Shown: positions 16,809-24,587 of the stretch, piece after piece
Layout of the letters: the number at the start of each line of letters is the position of its first letter
How positions within the stretch are numbered: position 1 is the first letter of the stretch
Assembly: GCA_965262775.1 (NCBI GenBank)
Contig: CBDHFT010000006.1
Coordinates: 248,001-312,000 of the forward strand
Source of the DNA: JASGCL01 sp965262775
Lineage (GTDB): Bacteria > Pseudomonadota > Alphaproteobacteria > JASGCL01
DNA length: 64,000 bases
Direction: 5' to 3'
Notes under the pieces: model-generated
What the model was told of the DNA's origin: nothing
The model's database searches: none
The model's input: the letters and a program-made list of their open reading frames with translations, nothing else
Translations under genes and position numbers: made by a program

Positions 16809-18284
16809 TTAGCTGGGTTTCTTCGCCATGGTAACTTCTATCGCGCCGTCGGCAAATTCTATCGCCATGTTTTTATCGGGGTTAAGGTTTTTTTGTCGCG
16901 CCACAATTTGTTGGCCCTGGCGCACAATACTGTAACCGCGTTGCAGTGTTTTTTTGTATGACAAGGATTCCAACAAACGCCCCGATGATGATAGTTTTTC
17001 TTCCTGCTGTTTGAAAAAATATTTTTGCCAATGGAGCAAATGTTGATGGGTATTTTGTAAATGATTATTTTTTTGGGCGATGATGTTGGCGGGCGAGAGA
17101 ATACGCGCGCGCCAATGTCGCAAGGTTTCTTGTGGTTTGGTGATGGCGCGTTGCGCCAACATGGTCATGCTGTCTTGCAATTGTTGTGTATGGCGCAACA
17201 TGTCGGCCAACAAAAATGGCAAAGCCATTTCGGCGGCGGCGGTGGGGGTGGGGGCGCGGGCGTCGGCCGCAAAATCTATCAATGTTGTGTCGGTTTCATG
17301 GCCAATGGCGGAAATGATGGGAATACCGCTTGCCGCCACGGCGCGCACCACCGCTTCTTCGTTAAAGGTCCAGAGGTCTTCAAGCGAGCCGCCGCCGCGT
17401 GCAATGATTAAAACATCGGGTTTGGGAAATTGGTCATGATGTGGCGTCAGGTTGTTCATGGCGGCGATGGCTTGGCAAATGTCGTTGGCGGCCCCTTCAC
17501 CCTGGACCAACACGGGGTAAATAATAATATGGCATGGGAAGCGCGCCCGCACGCGGTGGATGATGTCGCGTATCACCGCCCCCGTGGGCGAGGTAATAAC
17601 GCCGATGATTTTGGGAAAATGGGGCAGGGGTTTTTTGCGCGCGCTGTCAAACAACCCCTCGGCCAATAATTTTTGTTTGCGCTGTTCCAGAATTTGTAAC
17701 AAATTACCCGTGCCCGCCAATTCCAAACGGTCGATGAATAATTGATAATTGGAACGCGCGGTGTAGGTGCTTATTTTTCCCGTGGCGACCACCATCATGC
17801 CTTCGGCTGGGACGAATGGTAAATAAGAAAAACGGTGCGATAATAAAAAACAATTGAGGAGCGCGGTTTCTTTTTCATCCGAATCTTTCAAATTAAAATA
17901 ACCATGGCCCGACGGGGCGCGTTTGAAACTGGAAATTTCGCCCAACACCCGCACATGGTCGAATTGTTGTTCGATTGTTTTTTTTAATCGGGTAGAAATG
18001 GTGGCAACGGTTTCGGGGGAATCGTTGCGGGTATTATTGTGGGGCCTGTTGTCATGCTGCGCGGTGGCGGGTGATGATTTGTCCATAACCCCCGCGGGGG
18101 TGGTGCCACCCATGACGGTGGTTATATCGACTGGTTTATGTTTTTTATTGGGCTTGGGTGAAGCGGGCGATGCCCCACCCGATGCCCCACTCAATACCCT
18201 ATGCTCTGATACCCCACGCGATTTTTTTGTCGACGCCGCGGGGGCCATGATAGAAAACAAATCGGGAAGTTTTTGTTTGGTCAT
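16809..18284 (-). CDS. xseA: Exodeoxyribonuclease VII large subunit
   Basis: Large subunit of the exonuclease that degrades single-stranded DNA to oligonucleotides together with XseB. Conserved blocks are the OB-fold segment VRVLGEISSFKRAPSGHGYF, GVITSPTGAVIRDI, DVLIIARGGGSLEDLWTFN, and SAIGHETDTTLIDFAAD, followed by a long coiled-coil region. I choose the ATG at 18284, 8 bp after the preceding gene's stop; the longer frame would read back into that gene. The protein (about 491 residues) has an extra low-complexity N-terminus of about 100 residues (Ser/Pro/Lys/Thr-rich) before the OB-fold. XseB is not encoded nearby. Confidence 0.93.
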   Translation of the reverse strand: MTKQKLPDLFSIMAPAASTKKSRGVSEHRVLSGASGGASPASPKPNKKHKPVDITTVMGGTTPAGVMDKSSPATAQHDNRPHNNTRNDSPETVATISTRLKKTIEQQFDHVRVLGEISSFKRAPSGHGYFNLKDSDEKETALLNCFLLSHRFSYLPFVPAEGMMVVATGKISTYTARSNYQLFIDRLELAGTGNLLQILEQRKQKLLAEGLFDSARKKPLPHFPKIIGVITSPTGAVIRDIIHRVRARFPCHIIIYPVLVQGEGAANDICQAIAAMNNLTPHHDQFPKPDVLIIARGGGSLEDLWTFNEEAVVRAVAASGIPIISAIGHETDTTLIDFAADARAPTPTAAAEMALPFLLADMLRHTQQLQDSMTMLAQRAITKPQETLRHWRARILSPANIIAQKNNHLQNTHQHLLHWQKYFFKQQEEKLSSSGRLLESLSYKKTLQRGYSIVRQGQQIVARQKNLNPDKNMAIEFADGAIEVTMAKKPS

Positions 18285-18292
18285 GGTGCGGG

Positions 18293-19570
18293 TTATTTGG
18301 CCAATGCGGCAACCTCCACCATCATATCCCAAATAGCCTGGTAATGGTTGGTGGCGTCGCTGTCTTGGGTGAGGCTGAAAAAACCAATCACGATGCCGCT
18401 GGTTATATCGGCAAATAAATATTGCCCGCCGTATCCCGCATGGGCCAGGGCGCGACCGTTGGTTTGGGTGTGGTTGGCGTAACGGTAATCGTCAATCCCC
18501 GCCCACGCCACGCCCTTGGCGGTTAATGTTTGTTGGGTAAAGGTTTTGTTGCCGACCATCTTACCATCCACCCCCACGCCGCCGCGCGATAATAATAACC
18601 CGTAGCGTAGTAGGTCGCGCAGGGTGAGGCACGCCCCGCCGTCCATCACGGGCACGCCGTGGCGGTCGCAACTCATCGCCATTTGGCCTTCTATCCCCGC
18701 GGCGTCGACAATATCGGCCAGGTGTTGGCGCAATGGGCGGTTGCTAACCCGTTCGACAGCCCACGCCAGGATGTCGGTGTTGGCGTCTTTATATTTTGCA
18801 TATGGGCTGGGTGGGGTTTGGTTGGTGTTTTGAATACGGCACAGGAAATCGCGTTGCAAGACTTCTTGGTTTGGGTTTTTGGGTAATTGCCAGCCCATGG
18901 CTTCGGAATGTTCGTAATAATCTAATGTTGCTTGGTTTTCGTTGTAATCATTTTCAACATCCATATTTAACAATTGTTGAATGGTGGCATGGTCATAACC
19001 ACTGCCCAATTCGGGAATGATGGATTTTATTTGTTGGTCAAGGGTGATAAGACCGTCGGCCAACACGCGCCCCACCATCATATGCACCATGGTTTTGGTG
19101 ATGGATTGCAAAGAATGGGGTTCGTCACGCGGGTAATCAGGCGCGTAAGATTCGAACAAAATATGGTTGCCGCGCGCCACGCCCATGGCGGTGAAGGACG
19201 GGTCGGCGATTAATTTTTTAACCGACGGTAATTGGGCAATAACGGCGTGGGGGGAATCAGACGGTGGCTTGGGGGTAAGGCGCAGCACCCGCGCGGCGCG
19301 AAAGGTTAAACCATAACGGTGCAGGCGCGAAAACCGTTGCAACGAACCGCGGCGGTTGGCGGGCAAATGCCAATTGGCATCGGCGGTGGTATGGGTGTTC
19401 GCGGGGGATGGGTTGGGCGTGGCGTTGTCCGCGCCGTTGGCTGTGGTCGCGTTGGGCGAGCCGTTGGCATCGGGCGCGGGAGCCGAGCCGTTGGCATCGG
19501 GCGCGGGAGCCGCGCCGACAATTTCCAGGTCGGGGTTGGGGTATGTTTCGGGCAAATGCTTCATTGTCAT
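18293..19570 (-). CDS. Serine hydrolase of the beta-lactamase (class C/EstB) fold
   Basis: A 425-residue serine hydrolase. The nucleophile motif S-x-x-K is present as SITKTMVHMMVG (about residue 153), a Y-x-N-like motif appears as YKDAN in KYKDANTDILAW, and HAGYGGQY stands where class C enzymes have the KTG/HTG triad. These are family marks of esterases, D-amino-acid peptidases and related enzymes, so an antibiotic-resistance role is not implied. The N-terminus has no classical signal peptide but carries an Ala/Pro/Asn/Thr-rich tract (about 15-65) with a 9-residue tandem repeat. It starts the minus-strand run hydrolase-xseA-M23-yaaA. Substrate is unknown. Confidence 0.82.
   Translation of the reverse strand: MTMKHLPETYPNPDLEIVGAAPAPDANGSAPAPDANGSPNATTANGADNATPNPSPANTHTTADANWHLPANRRGSLQRFSRLHRYGLTFRAARVLRLTPKPPSDSPHAVIAQLPSVKKLIADPSFTAMGVARGNHILFESYAPDYPRDEPHSLQSITKTMVHMMVGRVLADGLITLDQQIKSIIPELGSGYDHATIQQLLNMDVENDYNENQATLDYYEHSEAMGWQLPKNPNQEVLQRDFLCRIQNTNQTPPSPYAKYKDANTDILAWAVERVSNRPLRQHLADIVDAAGIEGQMAMSCDRHGVPVMDGGACLTLRDLLRYGLLLSRGGVGVDGKMVGNKTFTQQTLTAKGVAWAGIDDYRYANHTQTNGRALAHAGYGGQYLFADITSGIVIGFFSLTQDSDATNHYQAIWDMMVEVAALAK
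19458..19511. repeat. Exact 27-bp tandem duplication in the serine hydrolase gene
   Basis: Two identical 27-bp units (19458-19484 and 19485-19511) encode a doubled Ala/Pro/Asp/Asn/Gly/Ser nonapeptide in the low-complexity N-terminal tract. The in-frame repeat could change copy number by slippage. Confidence 0.85.
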
Positions 19571-19656
19571 AAAGACAATCTAGCATGATTCTTTAAAAAA
19601 AGTTTGCAGTCTTTGCCGAATCGCATCATATTTTATTATATAAAGGGGAACGGGAC

Positions 19657-20469
19657 ATGCCTCAAAGCCAAAAATTAAGTAAAAAAGAGATTATCCAAAT
19701 TTTGTTTAATAATTGTAAAGATAAAGGCGATTTTATTTTTCATAACAATGATATTAAGCAAATTTCTCAGGGAACTTTTAGTAATCAATTTGATGTTACA
19801 AAACTTGATTCTTCTCACAAACTGCCAAAGGTTTTGCAAGATAATAATTATGCTTTGATACATTTGGGCGGGGGATACCATCAATTTGTTTATGGTATTC
19901 ATAATTTATATCATACCTTGGAGGCTGTTGAGAAAAAAATAGATTGGCCATACCAAAAAAGTTTATTAAATAATTATAATACCAGCGAAAGCAATTTATT
20001 ATCTGTTGCCAATAATCAAAAAATTTTACACGATTTTGTCTTCGGCAAAAATTGTGATGTTAATCACGTGGATGTAAAAAAAAGGCCTAAAACTTATTTT
20101 CCTCACCGAACCAAATATAAAATGTCTTACATGATTGGTAATCAGCCCGTAGAAACAACAAAATCATTGCAGATGGAAATTGATTTAACCATTGAATATC
20201 AAGGAGTAGTAGCAGTTTTCGAAGCCAAAAACGGTAAACCCACCGATTTCTCCATTTATCAATTATTTAATCCATGTTATTACTATCACCAGGCAAAAAA
20301 AGATGACAGAATTAACGGGATGCTAAAACAAATTTATGGGGTTTATGTAAACCGTGAAAATAAAGATTCTAATATTATTAATTTATGGTGTTATCGTTTT
20401 AAAAATCCAGAAGACATGGCTTCAATAGAATTTATCAAATCTGCTAGCTATAACTTAATAAATAATTAA
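19657..20469 (+). CDS. Putative type II restriction endonuclease (PD-(D/E)xK)
   Basis: A 270-residue soluble protein that I do not recognise by name. The strongest clue is QMEIDLTIEYQGVVAVFEAKN (about 174-194), which fits the PD-(D/E)xK nuclease core: an acidic E-I-D pair, a hydrophobic strand, then E-x-K. An N-terminal segment (about 8-60) could be a helix-turn-helix-type reader. The gene lies one base ahead of a DNA adenine methyltransferase gene on the same strand, the usual restriction-modification layout. It is noticeably AT-rich and Lys/Asn-rich compared with flanking genes, which suggests recent acquisition. AAAGGGGAA precedes the ATG. Recognition sequence is unknown. Confidence 0.68.
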   Translation: MPQSQKLSKKEIIQILFNNCKDKGDFIFHNNDIKQISQGTFSNQFDVTKLDSSHKLPKVLQDNNYALIHLGGGYHQFVYGIHNLYHTLEAVEKKIDWPYQKSLLNNYNTSESNLLSVANNQKILHDFVFGKNCDVNHVDVKKRPKTYFPHRTKYKMSYMIGNQPVETTKSLQMEIDLTIEYQGVVAVFEAKNGKPTDFSIYQLFNPCYYYHQAKKDDRINGMLKQIYGVYVNRENKDSNIINLWCYRFKNPEDMASIEFIKSASYNLINN

Positions 20470-20470
20470 C

Positions 20471-21313
20471 ATGACAAAATTATCTTTTAATCAGGTGTTT
20501 AATGACGACGTCATTCAAGTTCTGAAGAGCTTGCCCGATGAATCGCTTGACATGGTGTATGGCGACCCCGATTATAATGTTGGTATTAATTACCATGGCA
20601 GCGATTATACAAAAAAATGGGATGATTATATTGATTGGTATATAGAATTAACGCGCGAATCTCTCCGCGTTTTAAAGCCAACGGGTAATTTATTCATGAT
20701 GAATTATCCCAAACAAAATGCCCACCTGCGCGTAAAATTTTTAGACGAGCATGCTTACGATGTGCAGGATTATGTTTGGGTTTATAATACCAATGTTGGG
20801 CATACACCACGCCGTCTTACCACGGCTCACCGTTCCATTTTGCACGCAACCAAAAGCAAAGACAATCATTTCTATAAAGAAGCCATTGCTGTGCCTTATC
20901 AAAATTTAAATGATAAAAGAATTCAACAACGAATCAAAGATGGTCATATGGGGCGTATGCCTTATTCATGGTTTTATTATGACCTTGTTAAAAATGTTTC
21001 AAAAGACAAAACATTTCACGCCTGCCAAATTCCTTTGCCTTTGGTAGAGATGCTTATAAAATCCTGCACAAAAGAGGAGGATAAAATCTTTATTTTATTT
21101 GGTGGCAGTGGTTCGGAATTGGTGTTGTGTAAAAAATTATTACGCCATTTTATTTCTTGTGAATTAAACGAGGAGTATTATCAAATGATTCTTGACCGAT
21201 TAGCAAACGATGGAAAAATTAAAGATGAATATAAATTGCCACAACGGGGTGCGACAGGGCAACAACAATTAGATATGAACGAATATAAGCAAGAGGCGGG
21301 CTGGTTGATATAA
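20471..21313 (+). CDS. DNA adenine-N6 (or cytosine-N4) methyltransferase of a restriction-modification pair
   Basis: A SAM-dependent DNA amino-methyltransferase of 280 residues. Motif IV (normally D-P-P-Y) appears as DPDYNVGINYHG at about 34-45, and the SAM-binding motif I follows towards the C-terminus as FILFGGSGSE (about 215), so the order is motif IV before motif I, as in the beta class. Conserved neighbours are WDDYIDWYIELTRESLRVLK and GNLFMMNYPKQN. DPDY in place of DPPY is a variant worth noting. The start is one base after the nuclease gene, with no separate ribosome binding site, so translation is likely coupled. It presumably protects the site cut by the partner. Confidence 0.87.
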   Translation: MTKLSFNQVFNDDVIQVLKSLPDESLDMVYGDPDYNVGINYHGSDYTKKWDDYIDWYIELTRESLRVLKPTGNLFMMNYPKQNAHLRVKFLDEHAYDVQDYVWVYNTNVGHTPRRLTTAHRSILHATKSKDNHFYKEAIAVPYQNLNDKRIQQRIKDGHMGRMPYSWFYYDLVKNVSKDKTFHACQIPLPLVEMLIKSCTKEEDKIFILFGGSGSELVLCKKLLRHFISCELNEEYYQMILDRLANDGKIKDEYKLPQRGATGQQQLDMNEYKQEAGWLI

Positions 21314-21346
21314 AAAAATATTTTAAAATAATTTTTTATATTAAAT

Positions 21347-21619
21347 CTAAAATATCTTTGCATCTATTGCTAATCTTGCGCATAGTTGTCTTATTGTATT
21401 ATATTCTGTATCATAGTTATCATCAAGATAATCTATAATTTGATGATGAACATTAAGTAGCTTTCCATTTACTACTAACGGCATTTCCATATCTTTACGA
21501 CAATAATAAAATTTCCCATTACTATTTGTAAAAACTTCAAGTCGCCAGCCCTGCTTAATCGCCTCGTTTTTGAAGAGACCAAAAGCAATCCTTTTGCCAG
21601 TAAAATGATACGGGGGCAT
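21347..21619 (-). CDS. Hypothetical 90-residue protein
   Basis: I do not recognise this protein. It starts MPPYHFTGKRIAFGLFKNEA, contains a short segment with two aromatic/cysteine residues (GKFYYCRKDMEM), and ends with a mostly helical stretch (IIDYLDDNYDTEYNTIRQLC). It has no signal peptide or membrane helix. There is no Shine-Dalgarno, but TATAAT lies about 15 bp upstream of the ATG, so a leaderless or near-leaderless message is possible. It is convergent with the methyltransferase gene and AT-rich like it, and belongs to the same island. It may be a small control or immunity protein, but nothing shows that directly. Confidence 0.5.
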   Translation of the reverse strand: MPPYHFTGKRIAFGLFKNEAIKQGWRLEVFTNSNGKFYYCRKDMEMPLVVNGKLLNVHHQIIDYLDDNYDTEYNTIRQLCARLAIDAKIF

Positions 21620-21664
21620 AAAAAATATTATATTATAAGAAAAATATAATTTTATCTCTTTTAA

Positions 21665-21976
21665 TTAAACAGCTATCTTCTCTATTGGAGAAGCATTGGT
21701 TATATCATTAAGTAATGTTGTTTCATATACCTCATAATTATTATTAAAATTCTCTTTAATTTCTTTTATAACATTTGATGGAGTTTTTGGAATATTAGAT
21801 AAAGCTTCTATGCCAAAAGCATTATTAAGACTAGCTTGTGCCTCTATTACTTTTTTGAATCGGTTTAAAGCATCGTTTTTTGTATTTGATTCCACGCAAA
21901 TATCTCTTTCGACCCCTTGTGCCAACCATTTTTCATTAGTAGAAAACACAAATATTTTTAATTTCGAATCAGTCAT
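21665..21976 (-). CDS. HicB-like small protein (putative)
   Basis: A 103-residue protein starting MTDSKLKIFVFSTNEKWLA. The pattern W-x-A-Q-x-x-E-x-D-I-C followed by a helix with regularly spaced Ala/Phe (DALNRFKKVIEAQ) resembles the single HicB-type (partial RNase H) fold seen in HicB antitoxins and related stand-alone proteins. No HicA toxin ORF is adjacent, so it cannot be called an antitoxin with confidence. I choose the ATG at 21976 because GTAAGGA lies just upstream; an in-frame TTG start at 22054 would read through the promoter region. A divergent promoter precedes it. Confidence 0.5.
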   Translation of the reverse strand: MTDSKLKIFVFSTNEKWLAQGVERDICVESNTKNDALNRFKKVIEAQASLNNAFGIEALSNIPKTPSNVIKEIKENFNNNYEVYETTLLNDITNASPIEKIAV

Positions 21977-22025
21977 AGTTTTTTTCCTTACAGATATTGT
22001 TAAAAATAGGGTTTTTATTAATTTT

Positions 22026-22054
22026 ACCTTATCATTAGTATTTTGTACAGTCAA
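22026..22054 (-). promoter_or_regulatory. Minus-strand promoter for the HicB-like gene
   Basis: On the minus strand TTGACT (22054-22049) and TAAGGT (22031-22026) are separated by 17 bp. Its -35 box is the mirror image of the rimP -35 box 15 bp away. The -10 box is weak, so confidence is moderate. Confidence 0.5.
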
Positions 22055-22069
22055 GTAAAATATCCCCCC

Positions 22070-22098
22070 TTGACTATCGCCCCGCCCTATGTTATAAA
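22070..22098 (+). promoter_or_regulatory. Promoter of the rimP-nusA-infB-rbfA operon
   Basis: TTGACT at 22070-22075 and TATAAA at 22093-22098 with a 17-bp spacer. The leader to the rimP start is about 170 nt. In E. coli this operon is autoregulated by NusA and by cold shock, but no such element could be identified in the leader here. Confidence 0.7.
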
Positions 22099-22275
22099 AA
22101 AATATACAAAGTATGGTGAAATAAGTGGGTGGCGGGGTTTAACTCCGTTGCCTATTTTTTTATCTTGCTTTTGCCCGATAAAAAATAATAACCGAAAATA
22201 CAAAATCATTCGCCAAAAATCACCCGATGCAAAATCACCCGTAAAAATAAAAAACAACTCGCCAAAATAAAAATT

Positions 22276-22932
22276 ATGTTGGAACAAAAAATCCTTGAAA
22301 TCATTACCCCGCCCGTCATCAACATGGGCTATCGCTTGGTGCGGGTGAAATGGCTGGGGGCAAAACATAACCCCATTTTGCAAATCATGGCCGAAAGAAT
22401 GGACGATAAACCCATGGCGGTGGAAGATTGCGAAGCCATCAGCCGCCATCTCTCGCTGTTGCTTGATACCAACGAATCCCTCACCAATCGTTATCGGTTG
22501 GAAATTTCATCGCCAGGCATCGACCGCCCGCTTATGACCCCCGATGATTTTATAAAAAATAAAGGCTTGCTATGCTCATTATACTTGAAAGAATCGTCAG
22601 AAAAGGGTAAAAGGTTGAAGGCCGTCATTGATGATGTAACAAAAGAAAATGACGGTTGGCAAATCATGTTCTTGCTACCCCATGATGAACCGCCCAACCA
22701 TAACAAAGCAAAAAGCAAAAAGAAAAAAGAAAAATTCCAGCAAAAAAATCATTCATCACCTTCACCATCGCTAGAAAAATTACCTGCCGACAATTTGGCA
22801 AATGAAAATACGAATGGTGAAAAATTGCAAATTGCTTTTGATAATATCGATAGCGCAAAATTGGTCATAACGGATGAATTATTACGGCGGGCATTAAAAA
22901 ACACCGAAAAACAAAACCCAAACAACGAATAA
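22276..22932 (+). CDS. rimP: Ribosome maturation factor RimP
   Basis: Assists assembly of the 30S subunit. The 218-residue protein has the family blocks GYRLVRVKWLG, VEDCEAISRHLSLLLD, and YRLEISSPGIDRPL at about 75-88, followed by the SH3-like C-terminal domain. RimP is usually 150-200 residues; the extra length is a Lys/Ser-rich insertion (about 145-185, KSKKKKEKFQ and flanks) in the C-terminal domain. No Shine-Dalgarno is visible. It opens the conserved translation/transcription operon rimP-nusA-infB-rbfA. Confidence 0.93.
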   Translation: MLEQKILEIITPPVINMGYRLVRVKWLGAKHNPILQIMAERMDDKPMAVEDCEAISRHLSLLLDTNESLTNRYRLEISSPGIDRPLMTPDDFIKNKGLLCSLYLKESSEKGKRLKAVIDDVTKENDGWQIMFLLPHDEPPNHNKAKSKKKKEKFQQKNHSSPSPSLEKLPADNLANENTNGEKLQIAFDNIDSAKLVITDELLRRALKNTEKQNPNNE

Positions 22933-22972
22933 AAAATATTAAAAATAAAAATTTATTGAAAGGACTAAAAAA

Positions 22973-24487
22973 ATGATAAACGAAAATATATTGATGATTA
23001 TTGACAGCGTGGCCCGTGAAAAAACATTGGATAGGGAAGATGTTTTTCAAGCCGTCGAAATGGCGCTGTCGCGTGCCGCCGAAGAAAACTATGGGCGCGA
23101 GCAAGACATTCGCGCCACCATGGACCGCACCACGGGGAAGGTCAGCCTCCACCGTTATAAAGAAGTGGTAAGCGAAATCGAATTCGCCGAAAAACAAATC
23201 ACCGAAGCCGAAGGCGCGAAAAAAGGTTTGGCGTTGGGCGAATTTTTAAAAGAAGAATTGCCGATGGTGGATTCGGGACGGATTGCGGCCTATGCCTCGA
23301 AACAAGTTATCGTGCAAAAAATTCGTGAAGCCGAAAGATTGCGCCAATACGAAGAGTACAAAGACAAAGTCGGCGAAATCGTGCTGGGCACCATCAAGCG
23401 CGAAGATTATGGCAATTTGATATTAGACATCAACCGTGCCGAAGCCATTTTGCGAAAAGACGAAGTTATCCGCAAACAACGTCATAAAATTGGCGAACGG
23501 GTTCGTGCCTATATTTACGATGTTAAACGCGAAGCCAAGGGGCCACAGATATTTTTATCGCGCACCCACCCCGACTTCATGAAGGCATTGTTCAAACAAG
23601 AAGTGCCCGAAATTTATGACGGCGTTATCGAAGTTTTGGCGGTCGCCCGCGACCCAGGCTCCCGCGCGAAAATCATCGTCCGTTCAAAAGACCCCAGCAT
23701 TGACCCCGTGGGGACATGTATCGGGATGAAGGGTTCGCGCGTGCAACAGGTTACGAAAGAACTGTTCGGCGAGAAAATTGATATTATCCATCATACCGAA
23801 GACCAACGCGCCCTGTTGATAGAGGCCATGGCCCCCGCCAGCGTGCAACGCGTGGTTATTGACGATGTTGAAAAAAATGCAAAAATTATCGTTGATAACA
23901 GCGATGGCAAACAACTTGGCATGGCGATTGGTTCGGGCGGGCAAAATGTTCGCTTGGCTTCTATCCTCACGGGGTTTGACATTGATATCATGACGACCGA
24001 TGATTTCAACAAACAACAGGAAGAACAAACCATGGCGACGGTAAACCTTTTCAAAGAAGCTCTTGATGTTGATGATATTTTGGCGCGCTTGCTCTATACC
24101 GAAGGTTATAAGGCGGTGGAAGAAGTAGCCTTGGTCGATGCCGAAGAATTGATGAAGACCGAAGGTATCGATGAAGACATTGCCAAGGAATTGCAAAATC
24201 GTGGCAAGGTTTACCTCGCCAAACATGAAAAAGAAATGGAACAAAAACTTGATGATTTGGGCGTTGATAAAGACATCCGAAAAATTCCAGGCCTGTCCTA
24301 TGACATGATATTCAAATTGGTGGATAAAGACATCAAAACCATCAAGGATTTTGCCTATTTGGATGCCGATGAATTATGCGGTTACAAAGACGGCATGTTG
24401 AAAGACTTCTCGGTTAAGCGTGACGCCGCCAATCAATTTATTATGACCGCCCGTGAAATGGCGGGGCTGATTGAAAAGGCTTCATAA
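22973..24487 (+). CDS. nusA: Transcription termination/antitermination factor NusA
   Basis: Binds RNA polymerase and nascent RNA to modulate pausing and termination. The 504 residues include the N-terminal polymerase-binding domain (about 1-130), the S1 domain (about 135-200, with VGEIVLGTIKRED), two KH domains (about 205-350, with GSRVQQVTKELFGEKIDI as KH landmark and IGSGGQNVRLAS), and two helix-hairpin-helix-like repeats at the C-terminus (about 365-500), as in E. coli and other proteobacteria. AAAGGA precedes the ATG. The ylxR/DUF448 gene usually found between nusA and infB is absent. Confidence 0.97.
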   Translation: MINENILMIIDSVAREKTLDREDVFQAVEMALSRAAEENYGREQDIRATMDRTTGKVSLHRYKEVVSEIEFAEKQITEAEGAKKGLALGEFLKEELPMVDSGRIAAYASKQVIVQKIREAERLRQYEEYKDKVGEIVLGTIKREDYGNLILDINRAEAILRKDEVIRKQRHKIGERVRAYIYDVKREAKGPQIFLSRTHPDFMKALFKQEVPEIYDGVIEVLAVARDPGSRAKIIVRSKDPSIDPVGTCIGMKGSRVQQVTKELFGEKIDIIHHTEDQRALLIEAMAPASVQRVVIDDVEKNAKIIVDNSDGKQLGMAIGSGGQNVRLASILTGFDIDIMTTDDFNKQQEEQTMATVNLFKEALDVDDILARLLYTEGYKAVEEVALVDAEELMKTEGIDEDIAKELQNRGKVYLAKHEKEMEQKLDDLGVDKDIRKIPGLSYDMIFKLVDKDIKTIKDFAYLDADELCGYKDGMLKDFSVKRDAANQFIMTAREMAGLIEKAS

Positions 24488-24587
24488 ATTACAGATATTT
24501 TTTGGACTTCACCATCATGACAACATAATTTTTAACAGATAACTACCAACCTCGAAGGAGTTTTTCTTTAAGTATAAGGATAAAAAA

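Noticed and set aside
18293..19570. The serine hydrolase considered as an antibiotic-resistance beta-lactamase
   Set aside because: It has the fold and S-x-x-K motif but no classical signal peptide or KTG triad and sits in a housekeeping run; a resistance role is not supported.
19613..19642. A possible promoter (TTGCCG, 18 bp, TATATA) upstream of the nuclease gene
   Set aside because: Transcription would start inside or after the ribosome binding site, so it does not fit the visible AAAGGGGAA leader; the match is also weak.
23684..24244. A 186-codon antisense frame within nusA
   Set aside because: It is a shadow of the nusA reading frame; its residue make-up (His/Phe/Asn-rich) is that of an antisense translation.
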